From: Methylobacterium sp. Leaf125
GTDB lineage: Bacteria; Pseudomonadota; Alphaproteobacteria; Rhizobiales; Beijerinckiaceae
Assembly (NCBI RefSeq): GCF_001423085.1
Contig: NZ_LMNU01000001.1
Location: 737,495-801,494, forward strand
DNA length: 64,000 nt
Direction of reading: 5' to 3'
Below, piece after piece: positions 55,556 through 62,939 of the stretch (positions are counted from its first letter, which is position 1; the number at the start of each line of letters is the position of its first letter). Made by a program: the position numbers and the translations under genes. The notes below the pieces were generated by a model. It saw only the letters and a list, made by a program, of their open reading frames with translations. It ran no database searches and was not told the DNA's origin.

Positions 55556-56269
55556 TTGAGTCCCGCAATCCTGGACCGGCTCGGCCTGTCGCCGGAGGAA
55601 TGGTCCGCCATCACCTTGAGCCTGCGCGTGGCCGGCGTCGCCACCCTGGCGAGCCTCGGCCCCGGCCTGGCCGTCGCCTGGCTCCTGGCGCGTCGGCGGT
55701 TTCCGGGGCGGGCGCTCCTCGACGGGCTGGTCCATCTGCCGCTGATCCTGCCGCCAGTGGTGACCGGCTACCTCCTGCTCCTGGCCTTCGGACGGCGCGG
55801 GACCTTCGGGGCCCTCCTGGCCGATCTCGGCATCGTCCTCTCGTTCCGCTGGACCGGGGCGGCGCTCGCCTGCGCGGTGATGGGCTTTCCCCTGATGGTG
55901 CGGGCGATGCGCCTGTCGCTGGAGGCGGTCGATGCCCGCGTCGAGCAGGCCGCCGCCACCCTCGGCGCCGGACCCCCCGCGGTCTTCCTCACCGTGACGC
56001 TGCCCCTCGCCCTGCCGGGGGTCCTCGCCGGCGCGGTGCTGGCCTTTGCCAAGGCGATGGGCGAGTTCGGCGCCACCATCACGTTCGTGTCGAACATCCC
56101 CGGCGAGACCCAGACCCTGCCCTCGGCGATCTACACGCTGACCCAGGTGCCCGGCGGCGAGGCGGGGGCCCTGCGCCTGACCCTGGTCTCCGTGGCGATT
56201 TCGCTGGCGGCCCTGCTGATCTCCGAAGTCCTGGCCCGCCGGGTCGGCCGCCGGATCGGGGCGGGGTGA
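55556..56269 (+). CDS. modB: Molybdate ABC transporter permease
   Basis: 237 residues, five to six helices. 'LILPPVVTGYLLLLAFG', 'SFRWTGAALACAVMGFPLMVRAMRLSLEAVD' and the EAA coupling loop 'EQAAATLGAGPPAVFLTVTLPLALPGVL' match ModB. TTG start at 55556, as translations before it are not conserved. Forms the membrane channel between ModA and ModC. Followed 4 bases later by modC. Confidence 0.93.
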   Translation: MSPAILDRLGLSPEEWSAITLSLRVAGVATLASLGPGLAVAWLLARRRFPGRALLDGLVHLPLILPPVVTGYLLLLAFGRRGTFGALLADLGIVLSFRWTGAALACAVMGFPLMVRAMRLSLEAVDARVEQAAATLGAGPPAVFLTVTLPLALPGVLAGAVLAFAKAMGEFGATITFVSNIPGETQTLPSAIYTLTQVPGGEAGALRLTLVSVAISLAALLISEVLARRVGRRIGAG

Positions 56270-56273
56270 GCCG

Positions 56274-57386
56274 ATGACGCTCGCGGTCGAACTCGCCCTG
56301 GCGCGCGGCGCCTTCCATCTCGACGTGGCCTTCACCGCCCCGCCGGGCCTCACCGCCCTGTTCGGCCGCTCGGGCTCGGGCAAGAGCACGGTGATCGCTT
56401 GCCTCGCCGGCCTGGCCCGGCCCGACCGGGGCCGGATCACCCTCGACGGCGAGACCCTGCTCGACACGCCTCGCGGCCGCGCGGTGCCCGCCCATCGCCG
56501 CCGCATCGGCACCGTCTTCCAGGAGGCGCGGCTGATGCCCCACCTCTCGGTCCGGCAGAACCTCGCCTATGGGCGCTGGTTCGCCCGCGGACGCCGGGAC
56601 ACCGCCGGCCTGGAGCCGGAGGCGGTCATCGCGCTCCTGGGCATCGGGCACCTCCTCAACCGGCGACCGGCCGGACTCTCCGGCGGCGAGGGACAGCGCG
56701 TGGCGATCGGCCGGGCGCTGCTGTCGCGGCCCCGCCTCCTGCTCCTGGACGAGCCGCTCGCCGCCCTCGATGCCGAGCGCAAGTCCGAGATCCTGCCGCT
56801 GATCGAGCGCCTGCGTGACGTGTCCGCGATCCCCCTGGTATACGTCAGCCATGCGGTGTCCGAGGTGGCGCGCCTCGCCGACACCATCGTGGTGCTCGAA
56901 GGCGGCCGCGTCGCCGCAGCCGGACCCGCCGAGGGCATCCTGCGCCGGGGCGATCTCGGCGCCTTCCACGCGGCCGAGGCCGGCGCCCTCCTCGACATGG
57001 TGGTGGAGGCCGACGCCCCCAATTCCGGATTGACGCTCCTCTCGGGGCGGGCCGGGCGCCTCCTCGTCCCGCGCCTTGCGCAGGCCGTCGGCACCGGGCT
57101 CCGCGTCCACGTCCCCGCCCGCGACGTCCTGCTCTCCCTCGACGAGCCCATCGGCCTGAGCGCCCGAAATCGCCTGAGCGGGCAAGTACTTGCCCTGCAT
57201 CCTCAGGTGGACGGCACGGTGCTGGTGGAGGTGGATTGCGGGGGCGCCGTGCTCTCGGCCCGGCTGACCCGCGCCTCCGTGCACGAACTCGGCCTCGGAC
57301 CCGGCCGCGCCGTCTTTGCCATCGTCAAGAGCGTCGCCTTCGATCCCCACGGGATGGGACGGGCCGCCGGCGCCGTCGAGATCTGA
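56274..57386 (+). CDS. modC: Molybdate ABC transporter ATP-binding protein
   Basis: 370 residues. Walker A 'LFGRSGSGKSTVIACLAGLARP', signature 'LSGGEGQRVAIGRALLSRPRLLLLDEPLAALD', H-loop 'VYVSHAVSEVARL'; C-terminal ~100 residues form the Mop/TOBE molybdate-binding domain ('LSARNRLSGQVLALHPQVDGTVLVEVDCGGAVLSARLT'). Powers molybdate import. Operon modABC is compact and complete. Confidence 0.95.
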   Translation: MTLAVELALARGAFHLDVAFTAPPGLTALFGRSGSGKSTVIACLAGLARPDRGRITLDGETLLDTPRGRAVPAHRRRIGTVFQEARLMPHLSVRQNLAYGRWFARGRRDTAGLEPEAVIALLGIGHLLNRRPAGLSGGEGQRVAIGRALLSRPRLLLLDEPLAALDAERKSEILPLIERLRDVSAIPLVYVSHAVSEVARLADTIVVLEGGRVAAAGPAEGILRRGDLGAFHAAEAGALLDMVVEADAPNSGLTLLSGRAGRLLVPRLAQAVGTGLRVHVPARDVLLSLDEPIGLSARNRLSGQVLALHPQVDGTVLVEVDCGGAVLSARLTRASVHELGLGPGRAVFAIVKSVAFDPHGMGRAAGAVEI

Positions 57387-57534
57387 GGACTCGTTAAAAT
57401 TCGATGCGCCGTCTTGGCATCGGCTTGAGCATGCGACCCAAGAAAGGCCCTGCAGAACCAATTCCTTAAGATCCCATTCACGCCGCCGGTCTTGTCTGGA
57501 GGGACAGTTCATAAGCCGCAAGCAGGAGCGTGCC

Positions 57535-57930
57535 ATGTCGATCACAAGCCTCGGCGCCGTGCTGCCGGCCCGCCTCACCGGCGCCACGCCGGCGCCCATT
57601 GCCCCGGTCCAGCCCGTGCAGGCGCCGGCTCCCCTCGCGCCAGCGGTGCGGGTCGACATCCGCAGCCAGGACCAGGGTACGGATCCCCAGGCCGGTCGAA
57701 CCCGGACACCAGCGCCCGGCGAAGACGCGAAGGCGGCGCCGACTGCGATGGAGCCGCGTATCCGCATCGACCAGGACACCAAGGCGGTGGTCTACCAGGA
57801 GGTGGATCCGAATTCCGGCGACATCGTCGTGCAACTGCCGGACCCGGTCGTGCTTAAGGCCCGCGCCTATGCCGAGGCCGCCGAGGCCCGCGCCAAGCCC
57901 ACTGCCCGCCCCCTCGACCGTACCGCCTGA
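57535..57930 (+). CDS. FlaG-like flagellar protein (putative)
   Basis: 131 residues: Ala/Pro-rich first half, then 'RIRIDQDTKAVVYQEVDPNSGDIVVQLPDPVVLKARAYAE' (~78-117), the FlaG-type pattern in which a strand pair with Val-Asp-x-x-T-G-x-I-V-x-Q-x-P precedes a helix. FlaG affects filament length in some bacteria. ATG at 57535 has AGGAG 8 bases upstream. It lies next to the flagellin gene, convergent, each with its own terminator. Confidence 0.7.
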   Translation: MSITSLGAVLPARLTGATPAPIAPVQPVQAPAPLAPAVRVDIRSQDQGTDPQAGRTRTPAPGEDAKAAPTAMEPRIRIDQDTKAVVYQEVDPNSGDIVVQLPDPVVLKARAYAEAAEARAKPTARPLDRTA

Positions 57931-57956
57931 AGCCTCACGCTCATCGAAACGAAGAA

Positions 57957-57990
57957 AAGGCCGGGGCGCTGAGCCCCGGCCTTCTTTTTC
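57957..57990 (+). terminator. Rho-independent terminator of the FlaG-like gene
   Basis: An 11-bp perfect stem (aaggccggggc / gccccggcctt) with a 5-base loop followed by ctttttc. Placed 27 bases after the stop codon. Confidence 0.92.
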
Positions 57991-58013
57991 TGCCGTCCGG
58001 TAGAACCAAGAAA

Positions 58014-58035
58014 CCGCCGGCCCGAGGGCCGGCGG
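58014..58035 (-). terminator. Rho-independent terminator of the flagellin gene
   Basis: On the minus strand a 9-10 bp GC stem (ccgccggcc... / ...ggccggcgg) just after the flagellin stop is followed by TTTCTT. It faces the FlaG-like terminator. Confidence 0.85.
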
Positions 58036-58046
58036 CGGGCTCGCCC

Positions 58047-60158
58047 TTAGCGGAGGAGCTGCAGGATGCCCTGCTGCGCCGTGTTGGCGAGCGAGAGGGC
58101 CGAGATGCCGATCGACTGACGGGTCGACAGGGCCTGCGAGTTGGTGTCGAGGATGTTGATCAGGTTCTTCGAGAAGTCCTGACGGTTCTGCACGATCGAC
58201 AGGTTCGATCCGAAGGTCGAGGACTGGGCGCGAAGCTGGCTGGTGGCGGTCGTGATTGCCGTCAGCGTTTTGTTGATCTCGTCATCGGTCTGGAAGCCGC
58301 CGGTAACAGCCGTGAGGCCGAGACCGTCGGAGTCGAGCTTGGCGCCCGAGATGCTCAGGCTGGACGTGCCCGTCTCGTTAAAGGTTACCTTCAGAGAGTT
58401 CTCGCTCGGGTCATCACCGCTCCGGTAGAGCAGGTTGATGCCGTTGTAGCTGGAGTCCTTGGCCTGCTGAGTGATCTGGTTCAAGATCTCGTTGAACTGC
58501 TTGGACAAGGTGGTGCGGGTCGAGTTGGTCGAACCGGAGCTGTCCTTGCCGGTCGAGGTGATCGGAGTTGCGGTGTTGGTCGCCGTGCCGTTCACCGTGG
58601 AGGTCTGCGTTCCGAGGCCGATATTGATATTGTTGGCGACCGTCGTGCCCTGAGCTGCCGTTACGGTGATCTTCTGTGTCGATCCGGCATTAGTGGAGCT
58701 CAGAACCAGCTTGTTGTTGGCATCGAAGCTCGCAGAGACGTTGCCAGCCAAACCGGTATCAGCAGCGATCTGCGTGTTGATCGCCGCAGCGATGCTGTCT
58801 CTGCTAGCGAAAGCAGCTGTACCGCCGGCCGCCACGATCTTGGCTGCATCGACCGTGATCGTCTTCGCCTGGCCGGAACCGAGCTGGATCGAGAACGAAC
58901 CGTTCTTGGTACCGGAAAGATCGATGCCGCCGGCGGTTGCGGGCGGTCCACCCGTCGCATCGGCAATCGCAACCGATCCGTTGATGACAGCCTTAGCCGA
59001 ACCGTCCGTGGCATCGGAGCCCGTGGAAGACAGACCGGTGGCGGCTGTGCCGGTGCCGGCCGTGAAGGTACCGGAGCTGGCACCCGTTGTCGTGCCGAAA
59101 CCAGCCGTGACTTGCGTGCTGCCCGAGGGCGGAGCCGCGACGCTCACGGTCACAACGCCGGTCGGACCCACGTCTTGAGCGCGGAACTCGATGGTGCCGG
59201 CGTTGTTGAAGGCCGAGACCGTCGAACCGCCGGCCTTGAGCTGCACATTGTAGGCATCGACGACGTCATCCGCGCTCGGGGCGACACCGACAGCAGTACC
59301 GTCCGCCTTGAGAGTGGTCGAATTGACCGCGAGCGAAGTCGTGACGTTGCCGTCACCGACACTGAGGAACGAACCGGCAGTTGCACTGAAAGTCGGCGTG
59401 CCGAAGGCCGCGCTAGCCGCGACTTTCGCGTTAGTCGTGGAGCTCGCCTTTCCGAACCCGATGTCGAGAGTGGAGCTCGTCGCACCGCTCACGGAAAGCT
59501 GCTGGGTCGCGCCGGAGCTAGTCGTAGCAAAGTTGATACGGCCGTCGCCGCCAACCGAAGCGGAGACCTTGCCCTTCAATGCAGAGCTGTTGGAGATCTG
59601 GCTGTTGATCGCTGTTACCAGCTGGCCAGCTGAGACTTTGGTCAGGTCCGAACTGTTGTTGGCAAGGGTCGAAGAATCGAGCCGGATCGTGGTCTTGGTC
59701 TTGCCGCCATCGAGCGAGATGTCCAGCGAGCCATCCTTGGCAACGCTGGAGAAATCCTGCGTGCCGTCGGCGGTGCCGGCGAGACCCTGGAAGCTCTTGC
59801 TACCGCTCACGGTGGCGGCGGTGGCAGCCAGACCGCTGGTGACAGCGCTCTTGTCAGCCAAGGCTTGGTTGGCGGTGGACTTGGCCGAGTCGACCAGCTT
59901 CTGGATCGAGGTGATGCCCTGGTTGGCGGCCTGGATGGTCTGGACGCCGTTGGAAATGCCGTTGAGGAGCGAGCCGAGATCACCCGAGCGGCCGGTCAGC
60001 GACTGCGAGGTGAAGAAGCTCGTCGGGTCGTCGAGGGCCGAGTTGACCTTCTTGCCGGTGGAGAGGCGGTTCTGAGTCTGCGTGAGGAGGTCGGCCGTAC
60101 CCTGCAGCGAGAGCAGGTTCTGACGGGTGGCGGCGGTAAGAGTGATGCCTGAGGACAT
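58047..60158 (-). CDS. fliC: Flagellin (large, with long variable centre)
   Basis: 703 residues. The N-terminal D0/D1 'SSGITLTAATRQNLLSLQGTADLLTQTQNRLSTGKKVNSALDDPTSFF' and the C-terminal 'LRAQSSTFGSNLSIVQNRQDFSKNLINILDTNSQALSTRQSIGISALSLANTAQQGILQLLR' are conserved filament packing helices. Between ~165 and ~600 lie surface domains dominated by Ser, Thr, Gly and Ala with repeated beta patterns (e.g. AKTITVDAAKIVAAGGTAAF); this is longer than typical ~300-500-residue flagellins. ATG at 60158. FlbT is encoded divergently upstream, and the leader has a hairpin. Confidence 0.95.
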   Translation of the reverse strand: MSSGITLTAATRQNLLSLQGTADLLTQTQNRLSTGKKVNSALDDPTSFFTSQSLTGRSGDLGSLLNGISNGVQTIQAANQGITSIQKLVDSAKSTANQALADKSAVTSGLAATAATVSGSKSFQGLAGTADGTQDFSSVAKDGSLDISLDGGKTKTTIRLDSSTLANNSSDLTKVSAGQLVTAINSQISNSSALKGKVSASVGGDGRINFATTSSGATQQLSVSGATSSTLDIGFGKASSTTNAKVAASAAFGTPTFSATAGSFLSVGDGNVTTSLAVNSTTLKADGTAVGVAPSADDVVDAYNVQLKAGGSTVSAFNNAGTIEFRAQDVGPTGVVTVSVAAPPSGSTQVTAGFGTTTGASSGTFTAGTGTAATGLSSTGSDATDGSAKAVINGSVAIADATGGPPATAGGIDLSGTKNGSFSIQLGSGQAKTITVDAAKIVAAGGTAAFASRDSIAAAINTQIAADTGLAGNVSASFDANNKLVLSSTNAGSTQKITVTAAQGTTVANNINIGLGTQTSTVNGTATNTATPITSTGKDSSGSTNSTRTTLSKQFNEILNQITQQAKDSSYNGINLLYRSGDDPSENSLKVTFNETGTSSLSISGAKLDSDGLGLTAVTGGFQTDDEINKTLTAITTATSQLRAQSSTFGSNLSIVQNRQDFSKNLINILDTNSQALSTRQSIGISALSLANTAQQGILQLLR

Positions 60159-60184
60159 GGTGTTCGATCCATTCTGATCGGTGC

Positions 60185-60202
60185 GCCTCCGTTTTTGGAG
60201 GC
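60185..60202 (-). promoter_or_regulatory. Hairpin in the flagellin mRNA leader
   Basis: gcctcc-gttttt-ggaggc: a perfect 6-bp stem with 6-base loop, 27 bases upstream of the flagellin ATG, within its leader. In Caulobacter FlbT acts on the flagellin leader RNA; this may be a comparable target. No terminator features. Confidence 0.5.
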
Positions 60203-60400
60203 CCGTGCACATGACCACCCATGCATTGCGATCGACTTAACAGGCACGCCGAACGAAAACTTATGGAGATCGGTCGATTGCAGCAGTTCTAGAAAAAGCT
60301 CTTGCCAATCAGAGTGTTGCGGATTCGTAGCGGGGCCGTTGTTGAGGTCTTGTTAACCAAGATCGGGGAATGTGCTGGTGAGTCCAGAACGAGTGTCGTC

Positions 60401-60808
60401 ATGCCCCTGAAGATCGAACTCAAGCCGTTCGAGCGCCTGCTGATCGGTGGCACGGCGATCCGCAACGGGTCCCGCCGCTCCAGCTTCGTCATCGAGACCG
60501 TGACGAAGTTCCTGCGCGAGAGCGACATCATCCTGGAGAGCGAGGCCGATACCGCCTGCAAGCGCCTCTATGTAACGCTGACGGTGATGTACCTCGCCGA
60601 AGTCACCCCGGAGGCGGAAGACCTGTTCATCACCCAGGCCAACGCGCTCATCGCAGCAGCGCCGAGCATGGCGCCCTACCTGCGCGACATCCATGACTTC
60701 ATCGCGGAGCGTGAGCTCTACCGCGCGCTGAAGCGCTGCAAGGAGTTGATCCAGTACGAGCAATCGCTGGCGGAGCGGCTGGCGCCCCCCGCCGCATCCG
60801 AAGGGTGA
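60401..60808 (+). CDS. flbT: Flagellin translational regulator FlbT
   Basis: 135 residues. 'LKIELKPFERLLIGGTAIRNGSRRSSFVIETVTKFLRESDII' is the FlbT signature, then 'ACKRLYVTLTVMYL' and 'YLRDIHDFIAERELYRALKRCKELIQYE'. In Caulobacter it represses flagellin synthesis after transcription until the hook is built. Starts ATG 60401. Diverges from the flagellin gene and ends at a strong bidirectional terminator shared with flaF. Confidence 0.95.
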   Translation: MPLKIELKPFERLLIGGTAIRNGSRRSSFVIETVTKFLRESDIILESEADTACKRLYVTLTVMYLAEVTPEAEDLFITQANALIAAAPSMAPYLRDIHDFIAERELYRALKRCKELIQYEQSLAERLAPPAASEG

Positions 60809-60826
60809 TGCGTCCGGAGGGTGATG

Positions 60827-60870
60827 AATCAAGAGAGCCCGCCGCTGGGAAGCTGCGGGCTCTCTTGATT
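60827..60870. terminator. Bidirectional terminator between flbT and flaF
   Basis: A perfect 16-bp stem (aatcaagagagcccgc / gcgggctctcttgatt) with a 12-base loop, AT at the foot and GC at the top, so it can end transcription from both sides. Confidence 0.9.
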
Positions 60871-60891
60871 TCGGCCCTGCCGTGGCGCGCC

Positions 60892-61251
60892 TTACATGCG
60901 CAGGCCGGCGGCAATGTTCTGATTGATGCTGATGAGGGCGGAGAGCTTCTCGGCGCTCGGCTCGATCAGCGTATCGATCATCCGCTTGAAGACGAAGGTC
61001 GAGAGCTCGGCGATGTTATTCTTGATCTCGATCGGCAGCGGGCTCTCGGGCGCGGTGGCGGCCCCGGCGATGATGGTCCAGACCTTCTGATTGAAGTTGA
61101 GGGCTTCGTTCAGGGCGGGCGCTTGATTGGTCCAGTCGGTCTGGATCGCCTGGAGGCGGGTCGCAGCCTTGATCAAGACGGCAGCTTCTGCTTCGCGCGG
61201 CGACAGCGCAGTTTGTGCAACCCGGGCATAGGCGCTGGCCCCGTACGACAT
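60892..61251 (-). CDS. flaF: Flagellin biosynthesis protein FlaF
   Basis: 119 residues. 'YGASAYARVAQTALSPREAEAAVLIKAATRLQA', 'ALNEALNFNQKVWTIIAGAA' and 'IKNNIAELSTFVFKRMIDTLIEP' match FlaF, which is needed for flagellin production and opposes FlbT in Caulobacter. ATG at 61251. Convergent with flbT. Confidence 0.93.
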   Translation of the reverse strand: MSYGASAYARVAQTALSPREAEAAVLIKAATRLQAIQTDWTNQAPALNEALNFNQKVWTIIAGAATAPESPLPIEIKNNIAELSTFVFKRMIDTLIEPSAEKLSALISINQNIAAGLRM

Positions 61252-61423
61252 CGCTCGATCCTCCCTCAAGGTGCGCCAGCCCAATTCGGGGCGCGGGCCG
61301 ACCTTAGACACCCGATTGTTAAGGGACCGTAATATCACTCCGTGCCGTAATCATGCCCGGATATGCGACGACGGAGAGCGCGCGCCCGCGCGGATCACGC
61401 GTAGGGTGTTGGATTCCGCCACC

Positions 61424-61669
61424 ATGATGAATTTCATTCTGGGCACTGTCGCGGGCGGACTGTTGGTCGGGCTCGTCACGATTTCCGCCGTGCGCCAGCC
61501 CGTCGTGCAGGCCAAGCTCGGACTCTTTCCCGTTTCCAACGCGCTGTTGATGCCAGCCGCGAAGACGCCGGAGGCGCCTCGCTCTGATCCACCATGCCGT
61601 CAGGCCGCGTCGGTGGGACAACCGGACATGTTGTTCTCGAAGCGTCGATTCTGGTTCGTCGCTCCTTGA
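61424..61669 (+). CDS. Small membrane-anchored protein
   Basis: 81 residues with one N-terminal helix ('MMNFILGTVAGGLLVGLVTISAV') and a polar tail. No strong ribosome binding site is visible (ttccgccacc). Function unknown; such single-pass proteins are widespread in Methylobacterium. Diverges from flaF. Confidence 0.6.
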   Translation: MMNFILGTVAGGLLVGLVTISAVRQPVVQAKLGLFPVSNALLMPAAKTPEAPRSDPPCRQAASVGQPDMLFSKRRFWFVAP

Positions 61670-61687
61670 GCGAACAATCCGTGCGGC

Positions 61688-61828
61688 TCAGAGGCTGCTG
61701 ATCAGGAACATCACCATCGTGGTCGCCACGGTGGTGCTGACGAACCCGCAAAGGGCGGCCGCGAAGGACGGACCAGTGGAGAAGCTGCGATCCATGGTCT
61801 TCAGGTCGAGGGCGGCGGTGGTGTTCAT
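61688..61828 (-). CDS. Very small membrane protein
   Basis: 46 residues: polar half (MNTTAALDLKTMDRSFSTG) then one hydrophobic helix (FAAALCGFVSTTVATTMVMFLI) to the end. ATG at 61828; AAGGTCAGCTATC precedes it. Convergent with the previous small membrane gene by 18 bases. Function unknown. Confidence 0.55.
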   Translation of the reverse strand: MNTTAALDLKTMDRSFSTGPSFAAALCGFVSTTVATTMVMFLISSL

Positions 61829-61917
61829 GATAGCTGACCTTAGCGGCGAATCATCGGCCGCGTGTGAGTTGACTGTGAAACGAAGTGTGTCGGGCGGGCG
61901 TGCGGGCCCGCACTCGA

Positions 61918-62229
61918 TCAATCGCAACGATTGACGCGCTTGGCTGCTCGAAGCTCCCGCGACTCACTGCGCAGATCGATGGCCACGACGCCGGCGCCGC
62001 AATCCTCGAAGGCGTCGCGTGCATCGGCATAACGATCGCCAATTTCATCCAGTGTGTCGCAGGCGCGGTCATGGTTGCCGATGCGAGCCTCCTGGCGGAA
62101 CTGGTAGCGAAGCGCATTGGCCTCATCGATCTTGCGCTGCGCATCGAGACAGACGGGTGCGGCAAGCGCCGGTGCGGCGAGAGCCAGCATGAGACCAGCG
62201 GTGAACGGCAGTCTAAGGGATTGACGCAT
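61918..62229 (-). CDS. Secreted small helical protein, unknown
   Basis: 103 residues. Signal peptide MRQSLRLPFTAGLMLALAAPALA, then a charged helical region ('DAQRKIDEANALRYQFRQEARIGNH') with cysteines at 'VCLDAQ', 'RACDTL', 'EDCGAG' and the C-terminal 'NRCD', enough for two disulfides. Periplasmic; no family recognised. Confidence 0.7.
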   Translation of the reverse strand: MRQSLRLPFTAGLMLALAAPALAAPVCLDAQRKIDEANALRYQFRQEARIGNHDRACDTLDEIGDRYADARDAFEDCGAGVVAIDLRSESRELRAAKRVNRCD

Positions 62230-62387
62230 AGGAACACCTGAGGTGGGGACACCTGGACGTACGGCCGGTGAACAGAATTCATCGAGCGTTTGAACGCGTC
62301 CGCAAGATCAGTTCTGGCTTCTCCAATATTGCACCAGAGCAGCGACACTCATCTCGCGTTCAGGCTCCAGAAACGGCAAACCTGTCG

Positions 62388-62918
62388 CTAAGGTTCCACG
62401 CTTACCCACGGCGTCGTTCGCCGGCGCCGGGAAACCAGGATGTCGGCCAGGGAGATCGGGGCAGGGCCCTGCGCATCAACACCGACATCATACTGCCGAG
62501 GAATCGGTTTCAACTTGTTGTGCGAGTGACCGTGCAAGTTGATGGCACCGCGGCCAATCCCGTTCCAGGTGCGGAACGCGTAATGACACAGCACCAGGCG
62601 CCGAGCATCGACGCTTATCTCCGCATAGTGGGCGATCGAAGCCCATCCGTGCGCTTGCAGCGTTCCGGCCCCGTCATTGTTGCCTATGATGAGGTGCTTG
62701 GTGCCCGACAGGCCCCTCAAAATCTCGGCAATGCGTTCGGCGGAGGGACCGAGGGCGAAATCACCGAGGTGCCAGACGTTGTCCTCGGGCCTGACGACGG
62801 CATTCCAGGCGGCGATGAGCGCGGCGTCGTGCGTCGCGAGATCAGGGTAGGGGCGCTTGTCGATCCGCAGGATGCGCGGATCGCCGAAATGCGTGTCGCT
62901 GGTGAACCACACGGCCAC
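62388..62918 (-). CDS. Calcineurin-like metallophosphoesterase
   Basis: 176 residues. Metal-binding blocks: 'VWFTSDTHFGDPRIL' (Asp-x-His), 'NVWHLGDFALGP' (Gly-Asp), 'KHLIIGNNDG' (Gly-Asn-x-Asp), 'RLVLCHYAFRTWNG' and 'INLHGHSHNK' (Gly-His-x-His). Complete catalytic set; substrate unknown, similar short enzymes act on nucleotides or cyclic nucleotides. Cytoplasmic. Confidence 0.88.
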   Translation of the reverse strand: MAVWFTSDTHFGDPRILRIDKRPYPDLATHDAALIAAWNAVVRPEDNVWHLGDFALGPSAERIAEILRGLSGTKHLIIGNNDGAGTLQAHGWASIAHYAEISVDARRLVLCHYAFRTWNGIGRGAINLHGHSHNKLKPIPRQYDVGVDAQGPAPISLADILVSRRRRTTPWVSVEP

Positions 62919-62939
62919 GGCCGTCTCTCCCTGCCGCGA

